Below, piece by piece: positions 19,317-26,942 of a DNA stretch of 64,000 nt. This DNA comes from Nitrospira sp. (GTDB lineage: Bacteria; Nitrospirota; Nitrospiria; Nitrospirales; Nitrospiraceae). Position 1 is the first letter of the stretch; every line of letters starts with the position of its first letter. A program made the translations under genes and the position numbers. The stretch lies in the NCBI GenBank assembly GCA_024998685.1, contig JACOEH010000014.1:43044-107043 (forward strand), given 5' to 3'. Under the pieces are notes generated by a model. That model ran no database searches. It saw only the letters and a list, made by a program, of their open reading frames with translations, and was not told the DNA's origin.

Positions 19317-19344
19317 TGGTCAGAATTCCATGGTGGAGTATAAT
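19317..19344 (+). promoter_or_regulatory. Candidate sigma-70-type promoter giving a nearly leaderless mRNA
   Basis: TATAAT at 19339-19344 and TGGTCA at 19317-19322 with a 16-bp spacer. The ATG at 19350 starts only 5 bp after the -10 box, so transcription would begin at or very near the start codon. The perfect -10 is the main support. Confidence 0.5.
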
Positions 19345-19349
19345 GCACC

Positions 19350-20441
19350 ATGATGAATCGTGTGCTCGTCCTCGGTGCCGGCAAGATCGGGTCTCTGATT
19401 GCCTGCCTACTCAATCAACATGGCCGGTACGAGATTCATCTTGGCGATATGACCTTGGATGCCCCGAAGCATCTGGTCGAACATCTCGGTCTGGAACGGG
19501 TCACTCCATGTCTGCTGGATCTACGGCATCCGGATGCCGTCGGCACCTATCTCTCGGCGCATCGATTCGACGCCGTTCTTTCGAGCCTGCCCTATTTCTG
19601 TAATACGACCGTCGCCGGACTTGCCCTGACTCATCATCTCCACTACTTCGACCTGACGGAAGATGTCGAAGTGACGAACCAGATCAAGGTCTTGAGCGCC
19701 GGCGCGCAGCATGCCTTTATGCCGCAATGCGGCCTTGCGCCGGGTTTCATCAGCATCGTTGCGCATGAACTGATGACTCACTTTGAAACGCTGGACACGG
19801 TCAAGATGCGGGTGGGCGCGCTGCCCGTGCATCCCAGCAACGCCCTCAAGTATTCGCTCACCTGGTCCACCGACGGACTTATTAATGAGTACGGCAATGT
19901 GTGTTACGGGATTGAACAAGGTGAGAAAGTCCCGCTGCAACCGCTCGAAGGATACGAAACGATTGAGTTGGACGGGCTGCTGTACGAGGCGTTCAATACG
20001 TCCGGAGGGTTGGGCACCTTGGCCGACAGTTATGCGGGACAAGTTCGAACCATGAACTATAAGACGCTCCGTTATCCCGGCCACTGTGAAAAAATCCATC
20101 TGTTGATGAAGGACCTCAAACTGAACGAAGATCGGGAAACGTTGAAGTGTATTCTCGAACGTGCCGTTCCCCAGACCCTTCAGGATGTCGTCTTGATCTA
20201 TGCCTCGGTCACCGGAAGAAACGAGGACGGATTCTTCGAAGAGAACTACGTGAAGAAGATTTATCCGCAATGTATCAAGGGCAAACTTTGGTCGGCCATC
20301 CAAGTGACGACCGCGTCCAGCGCTTGTTGCGTCATGGACCTTGTCTTGAACCATTCTTCGAAGTACCATGGATTCGTCACTCAGGAATCCGTATTGTTGA
20401 AAGATTTCTTGGACAATGATTTTGGAGCTTGCTTCCGATGA
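19350..20441 (+). CDS. Saccharopine dehydrogenase-like protein (lysine catabolism)
   Basis: The 363-residue protein has a Rossmann dinucleotide-binding N-terminus (VLVLGAGKIGSLIA at 5-18) and the saccharopine-dehydrogenase-type continuation (YFDLTEDVEVTNQI, MPQCGLAPGFISIVAHEL). Members act as saccharopine dehydrogenase, lysine 6-dehydrogenase or aspartate-type oxidoreductases. Its stop overlaps by four bases the start of an ALDH7-type dehydrogenase, whose substrate aminoadipate semialdehyde is the product of lysine 6-dehydrogenase, so lysine 6-dehydrogenase or saccharopine cleavage is the likely role (inference). A TATAAT box sits immediately upstream; a second ATG at 19353 is an equally possible start. 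Confidence 0.8.
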   Translation: MMNRVLVLGAGKIGSLIACLLNQHGRYEIHLGDMTLDAPKHLVEHLGLERVTPCLLDLRHPDAVGTYLSAHRFDAVLSSLPYFCNTTVAGLALTHHLHYFDLTEDVEVTNQIKVLSAGAQHAFMPQCGLAPGFISIVAHELMTHFETLDTVKMRVGALPVHPSNALKYSLTWSTDGLINEYGNVCYGIEQGEKVPLQPLEGYETIELDGLLYEAFNTSGGLGTLADSYAGQVRTMNYKTLRYPGHCEKIHLLMKDLKLNEDRETLKCILERAVPQTLQDVVLIYASVTGRNEDGFFEENYVKKIYPQCIKGKLWSAIQVTTASSACCVMDLVLNHSSKYHGFVTQESVLLKDFLDNDFGACFR

Positions 20442-21967
20442 GCACCATACACACTGCGCTGAGAGACTTGGGTATTCAAGCCGTGAATTCCGGTGGGAGT
20501 ACCGGCAATGCCTGGTGGTCCGGTCGTAATGACGGATCCCTTCTCCCCTCGATCAATCCTGCAACCGGCGAGCAAATTGCCGGTGTCTATCCATGCTCAT
20601 CCGAAGATTACCAGCGGATTGTAAAAGAATCGATTGAGGCGTTCCGCATCTGGCGTATGGTGCCGGCCCCGAAGCGTGGCGAGATGGTCCGGCTGATCGG
20701 CCAAGCCTTGCGTGAAAAAAAGGATCAATTGGGCACGCTTGTCTCGCTGGAAGTCGGCAAGATCAAGGCGGAAGGCGACGGCGAAGTGCAGGAGATGATC
20801 GATATGGCGGATTTCGCCGTCGGTCAATCGCGAATGCTGTACGGCGTCACGATGCAGTCCGAGCGGCCGGCCCACAGAATGAGCGAGCAGTGGCACCCCC
20901 TAGGACCGGTCGGCGTCATCACCGCGTTCAACTTTCCTGTTGCCGTGTGGGCTTGGAATGCGTTTGTGGCCGCCATCGCCGGCGATACCATTATCTGGAA
21001 ACCGTCGCCGAAGGCGCCGCTCTGCGCCGTCGCGGTGCAACAGATCTGCAATCGTGTCATGCAGCAACAGGGGTATGCGGGCATTTTTTCACTCTTTATC
21101 GCCGACCAGCCGGCCCTTGCCGAACAGATGGTGCAGGATGAGCGCTTGCCGCTCATCTCGTTTACCGGATCGGTGCCGGTCGGTCGAAGGGTCGCCTCGT
21201 TAGTCGGACAGCGGCTGGGCCGAACCCTCCTCGAACTCAGCGGCAACAATGCCGTGATCGTCGACGAGACAGCGGATATCAACATGGCGGTGCGCGCCAT
21301 CTTATTCGGAGCCGTCGGAACCGCCGGGCAGCGCTGCACGACGACAAGACGTCTGATCGTTCATGAATCACGCTACGAGGAATTGGTCGGCAGGCTCGTG
21401 AAGGCCTATGCCCAAGTGCAGATCGGCAATCCGCTGGAAAAAGCCGTGCTCATGGGGCCGCTCATCGACCACGTAGCCGTGGAAGGCTATCGCGCGGCGC
21501 TCGATGAAATCAAAAAAGAAGGCGGCGAGATTCTCTGCGGCGGGCATGTGTTGAACCGGCCTGGGTATTTCGTGGAACCGACGATCGTCCGAGCACAAAA
21601 TGGATGGCCTGTCGTGCAGCGCGAGACCTTTGCGCCGATTCTGTACGTCATGACCTTCCAAACAATTGATGAGGCTATCGCGATGCACAACGACGTCAAG
21701 CAGGGACTCTCGTCCGCCATATTCTCGAACGATGTTCGACGCGGCGAGCGGTTTCTGTCGGCGGCCGGAAGCGATTGTGGGATCGCCAACATCAATATCG
21801 GAACGTCTGGAGCAGAAATCGGCGGAGCGTTCGGCGGGGAAAAGGAAACAGGGGGAGGGCGAGAAGCAGGATCGGACTCCTGGAAAGCCTATATGCGCCG
21901 TCAGACCAACACCGTCAATTGGGGGGCGGAATTACCTCTGGCTCAAGGCATTAAGTTTGGATCGTGA
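20438..21967 (+). CDS. Aldehyde dehydrogenase, ALDH7 (aminoadipate semialdehyde dehydrogenase) type
   Basis: 509 residues from the ATG overlapping the upstream stop. Full-length ALDH with N165 in AFNFPVAVWAWN, general base E266 in LLELSGNNA and nucleophile C300 in GTAGQRCTTTRRL. The FNFPVAVWAWN, GTAGQRCTTTRRL and near-C-terminal FGGEKETGGGREAGSDSWK motifs are those of the antiquitin/ALDH7A1 group, which oxidises L-2-aminoadipate 6-semialdehyde (in equilibrium with piperideine-6-carboxylate) to 2-aminoadipate with NAD. Coupled translation with the saccharopine-dehydrogenase-like gene and a VOC dioxygenase gene 10 bp downstream supports a lysine-degradation operon. Confidence 0.88.
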   Translation: MSTIHTALRDLGIQAVNSGGSTGNAWWSGRNDGSLLPSINPATGEQIAGVYPCSSEDYQRIVKESIEAFRIWRMVPAPKRGEMVRLIGQALREKKDQLGTLVSLEVGKIKAEGDGEVQEMIDMADFAVGQSRMLYGVTMQSERPAHRMSEQWHPLGPVGVITAFNFPVAVWAWNAFVAAIAGDTIIWKPSPKAPLCAVAVQQICNRVMQQQGYAGIFSLFIADQPALAEQMVQDERLPLISFTGSVPVGRRVASLVGQRLGRTLLELSGNNAVIVDETADINMAVRAILFGAVGTAGQRCTTTRRLIVHESRYEELVGRLVKAYAQVQIGNPLEKAVLMGPLIDHVAVEGYRAALDEIKKEGGEILCGGHVLNRPGYFVEPTIVRAQNGWPVVQRETFAPILYVMTFQTIDEAIAMHNDVKQGLSSAIFSNDVRRGERFLSAAGSDCGIANINIGTSGAEIGGAFGGEKETGGGREAGSDSWKAYMRRQTNTVNWGAELPLAQGIKFGS

Positions 21968-21977
21968 ACGAGGTACG

Positions 21978-22577
21978 ATGATGGATCAGACTCAGGAGCT
22001 CGATGATCTCATGGAAACGATGGTGGCGACCTATGTCGCTCGTAACCGGGCGGCAGGGGTCCTGAAGGCGATGCTGGACGAAACCGGTGTGGGCTTCTCG
22101 CCGGTCATTGACCATGTCACCATTCGCACGCTCGACATCGATCGTGGAGCTGAACCATTCGTCAAGTTGGGCTACGTCTATGATGAAACCCTGCAGTATG
22201 ACGATTGGTACGCGAAGGTCTATCGTAAGGTCGGCTACCCTGCCCTATTTGTCGACCAAGCTTATCCGGATGCACGAGGGAAGACCAGTATCATCCCCGG
22301 CTGGGTGAAGAAGTTCGGTGACAAGGTCTTTCATCATGTGGCCGTTCGGGTGGAGGATATCGAACAGGCCGTCGCTCGGCTGCAGCAAAAAGGTGTGGTG
22401 TTCGCCGGGAACATTGTCGGAGTCGCGGGTGGGCCGCTCAGGCAGATTTTTTCAGCGCCGGAAACCGTCGATGGACAACCGTTTTCAGTTCTCGAATTAG
22501 CCGAACGCCATCGCGGGTACCAGGGGTTCCTGCCGCCTCAGGCGGACAGTTTGATGAAATCTTCTACCGGACGCTAA
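21978..22577 (+). CDS. VOC-superfamily metalloprotein, candidate 2-oxoacid dioxygenase
   Basis: 199 residues; two adjacent ATGs (21978, 21981) with a weak GAGG-type site. It shows two VOC modules: DHVTIRT near the N-terminus and FHHVAVRVEDIEQA in the middle, with VLELAER near the end. His 46, His 119/120 and Glu 173 would form the H-H-E iron/metal triad of VOC dioxygenases. Third gene of the cluster with saccharopine-dehydrogenase-like and ALDH7-like enzymes. Known lysine-degrading bacteria use a VOC-fold enzyme (HglS, DUF1338) on 2-oxoadipate, but that family is over twice as long, so this may be a shorter analogue or an unrelated glyoxalase-type enzyme. Confidence 0.65.
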   Translation: MMDQTQELDDLMETMVATYVARNRAAGVLKAMLDETGVGFSPVIDHVTIRTLDIDRGAEPFVKLGYVYDETLQYDDWYAKVYRKVGYPALFVDQAYPDARGKTSIIPGWVKKFGDKVFHHVAVRVEDIEQAVARLQQKGVVFAGNIVGVAGGPLRQIFSAPETVDGQPFSVLELAERHRGYQGFLPPQADSLMKSSTGR

Positions 22578-22864
22578 GCAGCGCTACGGCGGTCGACCTG
22601 CGTACTTCCTTCCTGTGAATCGAATTCTCGCGCGATCATATGTTTAACTTCAACGAACCGATGTATCCCCAGGGCGAGACAACCGAGCCCCACTGCCAAG
22701 GACAACGCTCCCAGACCTTGTACATAGGGATGGTCGATCCACCAAAGAGCCGGTACGCCTACAATCACGAAACCTAATGCAGTTCTGACATAAGCCAACA
22801 ATGTCCGCTCATTGGCCAACTCAGTCCTCTGCCGCGCCAGCTGATCTCGAATCTGCATGTCCAT
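22574..22864 (-). CDS. DUF202 (YidH-type) inner-membrane protein
   Basis: 96 residues with the DUF202 signature LANERTLLAYVRTALGF at about 17-33, followed by two hydrophobic segments (VIVGVPALWWI and LGALSLAVGLGCLALGI) and a cytosolic tail. DUF202 proteins are small membrane proteins of unknown function. It converges on the VOC gene with a four-base overlap of the stops. Confidence 0.85.
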   Translation of the reverse strand: MDMQIRDQLARQRTELANERTLLAYVRTALGFVIVGVPALWWIDHPYVQGLGALSLAVGLGCLALGIHRFVEVKHMIAREFDSQEGSTQVDRRSAA

Positions 22865-23218
22865 CGTGGTTCTCTTTTCTTATACCACACGATTGTTTCC
22901 TATGGTGCTCCGAGGCATCACAAGAAGGCGGCAGGTGTGAGCCGAGATTGAAAACCGGCATGACAAGACTGCGAGTGATGAAGCAAAGTGTCAGACACCT
23001 TTATGCGTGACGAGTTTTATGGGCGAAAGCGACTGTTTCAATCCTTGCCAGGAACCGAATATGTGGCAAGCCCAACTCAATTGAGTGATTCAGCCGCATC
23101 CCGGAATCATGCGCGTCCATCCATGCAGCGGAGAAGTTGTGGATGTGGCGGAGCAAACAATCACCCGATGCCGTGTTCTCACTTGTGGATGCACATCACA
23201 CTCATTCGGAAACGCCAC
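22865..23218. other. Intergenic region before DUF2283/DUF4258 pair
   Basis: About 350 bp with no supported gene; the plus-strand open frame starting in it reads antisense through the DUF2283 and DUF4258 genes and has no family features. This marks the junction between core genes and the restriction-modification region. Confidence 0.4.
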
Positions 23219-23413
23219 CTAGGCAACCGCGTATTCGACGGATTTGGGATTCTGCACTCGTTTCGAGGCATTGAGGATTTCCATGCCGACAATGTTCCCA
23301 TCCTTGTCGTAGTCCAGAATGACTCCGGGCTTGTCTTGGTCGCTCTCCTCGACCGGAGCATCACTGAATTCGATCGTGAGCACGTCCACTTCTTCGTCGT
23401 ATTTCACCTTCAT
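23219..23413 (-). CDS. DUF2283 small protein (antitoxin-like partner)
   Basis: 64 residues with the DUF2283 pattern: MKVKYDEEVDVLTIEF, then DKPGVILDYDKDGNIVGMEIL. These small beta-rich proteins are commonly found beside DUF4258 or RelE-fold proteins and are regarded as candidate antitoxins. The start overlaps the DUF4258 stop by four bases, so the pair is translationally coupled with the DUF4258 gene first. Confidence 0.85.
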   Translation of the reverse strand: MKVKYDEEVDVLTIEFSDAPVEESDQDKPGVILDYDKDGNIVGMEILNASKRVQNPKSVEYAVA

Positions 23414-23667
23414 GGGTTCCTCCAGTATTTCCTGATCTTGCTGGTCCGGTATACCGTGACCACGACAGCGGGATGTACCGTTTCATTGACCATGGCTCGT
23501 AACAAGCATGTCTTTCCACCAATCTCTACTCGCGACTGGTAGCACGTAATATCGTCTACTTCAGGGGCCTTTTGTTCCGGCGCATGGAGAGTATGCTCTA
23601 CAAGCTGCTGTGGTATTTTACGCTTAACTATTTCTTCAAGCACGTGCCGAGAAAAATGGAACGTCAT
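23410..23667 (-). CDS. DUF4258 small protein (RelE-fold, toxin-like)
   Basis: 85 residues beginning FHFSRHVLEEIVKRKIP and ending VVVTVYRTSKIRKYWR, the typical DUF4258 shape related to the RelE/ParE fold. It is the first gene of a two-gene unit with DUF2283. The pair lies 130 bp downstream of hsdM, on the same strand, so it may ride on the restriction-modification transcript. Toxin activity is inferred from family context only. Confidence 0.82.
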   Translation of the reverse strand: MTFHFSRHVLEEIVKRKIPQQLVEHTLHAPEQKAPEVDDITCYQSRVEIGGKTCLLRAMVNETVHPAVVVTVYRTSKIRKYWRNP

Positions 23668-23796
23668 CGCGATGATTCTTTCTCAATCGTTTACGACCCA
23701 GCACTGCAGGACAGGATTGGGATGCGATACGATTTCCACCACGTTCGAGCGCTAATCCGGCAAGGTCACATGCCCTTCGGTGATATTCCTCAGAAC

Positions 23797-25737
23797 TCAT
23801 TTCCCTTCAGCGAGCTGCTTTCGGAGCACGCCAAGAGCCTCTTGTACCGTTTGTCCATGTCGCTCAATAGATTCTAGAATTTCACCGACGGAGCGCGTAT
23901 CTCGTATCACGCGGGCTCTGGGGTTTACGGCCTTAAGGTCAAATGTGGCTGCATCAATGACGTCGGCCTTGGCTTTCGCCTCGCGTTGGGCTTTTTCGAC
24001 AAGTGCGAGTTCTACACGGCAAGATTCAATGTTGGCTTCGGAGGCTTTGGCGCGCTTGAGCGTGGCGATCTTATCCTTCAACGCAACGGCTTCGTTGATC
24101 CGCTTTTCGACTTCGGCCAAATGGGGCGCCATGTCCTCACGAGCTTTCGCACGGCGAGCCGTGAAATCAACCGTCCAAGAAAAGTCACTCTCGGCTTCAG
24201 GCATGCCACGTTGGGAAATCAGCCGGGCGAAGGTTGGAAAGGCCTTATCCTTGTGGCCATCCTGCTTGGACCAGTCACCGACGAGTGTGGCAGGAAGCGC
24301 AGGATCATACAGCACTTCGCCATTCGACCCCCACCCGAAATGAGCGAGCGTCATCGGCGTCTTCTTGCCCACCTTCACATGCGAGAGATCGTAGTACCAA
24401 ATTCGCTCTGTCCTCTGTCCTTTGGTGAAGAAGAGGAGGTTGGTCTTTACACCGGCGCCCGCTGTCGAAAACACGCCGCCAGGAAGACTGACGATACACC
24501 AGAGATCACATTCATCGAGGAGTTTGCGCTTCGTCTCGACGAAAGCGCTTTCATTCGTGCGAAACAGCAAGCCTTCGTCCAACACCACGCCGCAACGACC
24601 GCCGGGCTTGTCGTTCAACGGAGGCCTGAGTTTGGAAAGGATATGTTGTAGGAATAGGACTTGTGTTGAGCTGGTCTCAAAACTGAAATTCTTTTGGGCG
24701 TCTTTGCCTTCTTTTCCGCCGAAGGGTGGATTGGTCAGCACCACGTCAAAGGCATCCGGCGCGCCGCCGAAGAGACCGGCATAGGTTGGTGTGTTGGACA
24801 GCGTGTTGCCGTGCCAGAGATTCGGCTGATCGATCCCATGGAGGACCAAGTTGGCCAGCGCGATGGGGAACACTAAGTTCTCTTTCTCGCGACCGTAGAA
24901 GGTGTCGTGCTTCAGACGTTCCAACTCGGTACTCGACGCGGCATGGCCCAGCTTCTTCTCAAGAAGTTCGTACGACTGAGCCAGAAAACCGCCGGTGCCA
25001 CAGCACGGGTCATAGACCGTCGCACCGGGTTGCGGATCGATCACGCGCACCATGGCCCGGATCACTTCGCGCGGGGTGAAGAACTGGCCGCCGTCCGAGT
25101 TCTTCTCTCCCATCTTCAAGAGGAGATCTTCGTAGACCTGCGAGAGCGTGAAGAAGTGCCGGTCGTCTATATGATCAATGCTGATTTCGTTGACTCGGTC
25201 GAGGATGTCGCAGAGGTTTGTTTCCGAATCCACGCGAACTTTCTCCACCGCCGTCATGATGCGGCCAATCACCCGCTGCTTCGGCGTGGCCGCTTCATTC
25301 GCCCTGCCGTCCGGTAAGACATCGAGGGTGTGAAGGTACGGCAACAACTCTTTGTTGACGAAGGCGAACAGATCGCCGATCTTGCCGGCTAATTGCTTAC
25401 GTTTCCAGCCGACCGGTTTGCCTTCCGGAGTCCGTGCGTCGTTCTTTTCATTGTAGGGCGCGGCCCAATCCTGCCAGCGATAGGGTTCACGCAGCGCGGG
25501 TGTGAAGGGTTTCCCCACCGCCTCCGCCGCCTCACGGGCCTTGGCTTCCTGAGCATCCAGAATGCGCAGGAACAGAATCCAGGTCAGCTCCGGCACATAT
25601 TGCAGAGCGCTCGCACAGTTCGACCGGCGCATGATGTCGCAGATGGACTTCACAAAGGATGAGAGAGATTGCTTCGAGGCGATTGCTCTCGGAGCCTTGG
25701 TGCTGGCAGAGTTTTTTTCGCTATTAGATCTTGGCAT
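23797..25737 (-). CDS. hsdM: Type I restriction-modification methyltransferase subunit HsdM
   Basis: 646 residues, longer than the common 500-residue HsdM but usual for the form with an extended C-terminus. N-terminal helical domain, TPREV at 221-225, SAM-binding motif I YDPCCGTGGF at 242-251, and catalytic motif IV NPPF at 336-339 of N6-adenine methyltransferases. A coiled-coil-like region with KxR/ExE repeats lies near 550-610. It methylates adenine in the target set by HsdS and protects host DNA. It begins 3 bp after the hsdS stop. Confidence 0.95.
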   Translation of the reverse strand: MPRSNSEKNSASTKAPRAIASKQSLSSFVKSICDIMRRSNCASALQYVPELTWILFLRILDAQEAKAREAAEAVGKPFTPALREPYRWQDWAAPYNEKNDARTPEGKPVGWKRKQLAGKIGDLFAFVNKELLPYLHTLDVLPDGRANEAATPKQRVIGRIMTAVEKVRVDSETNLCDILDRVNEISIDHIDDRHFFTLSQVYEDLLLKMGEKNSDGGQFFTPREVIRAMVRVIDPQPGATVYDPCCGTGGFLAQSYELLEKKLGHAASSTELERLKHDTFYGREKENLVFPIALANLVLHGIDQPNLWHGNTLSNTPTYAGLFGGAPDAFDVVLTNPPFGGKEGKDAQKNFSFETSSTQVLFLQHILSKLRPPLNDKPGGRCGVVLDEGLLFRTNESAFVETKRKLLDECDLWCIVSLPGGVFSTAGAGVKTNLLFFTKGQRTERIWYYDLSHVKVGKKTPMTLAHFGWGSNGEVLYDPALPATLVGDWSKQDGHKDKAFPTFARLISQRGMPEAESDFSWTVDFTARRAKAREDMAPHLAEVEKRINEAVALKDKIATLKRAKASEANIESCRVELALVEKAQREAKAKADVIDAATFDLKAVNPRARVIRDTRSVGEILESIERHGQTVQEALGVLRKQLAEGK

Positions 25738-25739
25738 GA

Positions 25740-26942
25740 TCAGCTGTCTGCAAAGGTCTGTGCGAGGAGACGAGCCGGAAGTAATTCGATTTCTTCAATT
25801 TGATTGTTAAAGGCAGCCTGCAATCGTCTGACGGTCGATTCTACATCACGTGCACGCTTGGCTATCTGTCGTTGGATCGTGAGCGAAGGAAGGCGGACTG
25901 GGGTCGCTCGCAGCGCCTCCTGCGAAATGTTGCGCATGGAATCACTGGTACCGGTTGCATTTTGTTCGATGTGCTCCCTAGCCTCAGGCATACGAAGAGC
26001 TTGAACCAAGTAGTCCGGATCAACCAGCTTCTCATTTACTACCAATCGCAGGGTCTTGTCCGAAAGTAATCTAAAAGGATAATCCCGGTCCACACGAACA
26101 ACGGCTCCTACGAGTTCAATTGTATTGGCACGTGACACAATTATGTCTCCGGCTCTGACTCTGTGGCGATCTTCAGGCTTGTATACTGCGCCTATTGCTT
26201 TGGCCTCATTTGGCCGAAACTCAGTCCAGCTTATGGCACTCACCTTTAGCACAGCCAATTCTTCATCTGTTGCTAAGCGCTCTGAGGTCTGGATACTCTT
26301 CCCGGCTTCAATTCCTTCCAGCAAGCCTCTCATGGGAACGCATTCAGCATTCTCTAACTGCTCTGAAACTTCCTCTCTATATCGACGTATGAAATGAACA
26401 GAATCTTTTACCTGGGCTTGCGCCGCCTGTCGTGTTTGCTCGACGATGGCGAGGTGTGCTTTCAACTGTGCAGCGATGCGGCGTTGCAGAACGAGTGGGA
26501 CCCAAGGGATTGAACGTGATAGAACTTGTTTGTCTGTCACTGCAGGGTAGAGTGCCCCTTTAACTAGATCGACAAGGGGCTCAATGAAGGCATTTGACCG
26601 AACAAAACAATATAGATAATCTGGGTCAAGTTCAGGGCCACATCGCAAGACGCAAAACCCAGTACTGCAAACTTGTTGGTCATACTCATTGGGCACTAAG
26701 GCAACGGCGTTCAAGTTAGGTCTCGTAGTAGCCACCAAAACATCCCGTGCTTTGATGAGCTGACGAGCACGGACAGATGCCCGTCGGCCTTTCACCCGCT
26801 GCGGCGTTGAAATTGTCTTAGTGATGTTGTTGACTGCCGAGATATCTACGTACCAGAATTCACGATCCTGATTTCGCTTGTGGTCTATGGTTTCAATCGC
26901 CGGATTACAAAGGTCGGCCAACGGACGCATGTTCGCGCTCAT
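25740..26942 (-). CDS. hsdS: Type I restriction-modification specificity subunit HsdS
   Basis: 400 residues from the ATG that overlaps the hsdR stop by four bases; the frame is open for 105 bp further upstream inside hsdR. Two target-recognition domains (roughly 1-165 and 205-365), each followed by a helical conserved spacer, IPWVPLVLQRRIAAQLKAHLAIVEQ and VRLPSLTIQRQIAKRARDVES. HsdS reads the bipartite DNA target. Base composition is lower in GC than hsdR and hsdM, common for recognition domains exchanged by transfer. Confidence 0.93.
   Translation of the reverse strand: MSANMRPLADLCNPAIETIDHKRNQDREFWYVDISAVNNITKTISTPQRVKGRRASVRARQLIKARDVLVATTRPNLNAVALVPNEYDQQVCSTGFCVLRCGPELDPDYLYCFVRSNAFIEPLVDLVKGALYPAVTDKQVLSRSIPWVPLVLQRRIAAQLKAHLAIVEQTRQAAQAQVKDSVHFIRRYREEVSEQLENAECVPMRGLLEGIEAGKSIQTSERLATDEELAVLKVSAISWTEFRPNEAKAIGAVYKPEDRHRVRAGDIIVSRANTIELVGAVVRVDRDYPFRLLSDKTLRLVVNEKLVDPDYLVQALRMPEAREHIEQNATGTSDSMRNISQEALRATPVRLPSLTIQRQIAKRARDVESTVRRLQAAFNNQIEEIELLPARLLAQTFADS

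Noticed and set aside
19521..20369. Minus-strand ORF of 282 codons
   Set aside because: Antisense to the saccharopine-dehydrogenase-like gene, whose motifs are clear.
22988..23542. Plus-strand ORF of 184 codons
   Set aside because: Runs antisense across the DUF2283 and DUF4258 genes, which have clear family patterns and coupled starts.
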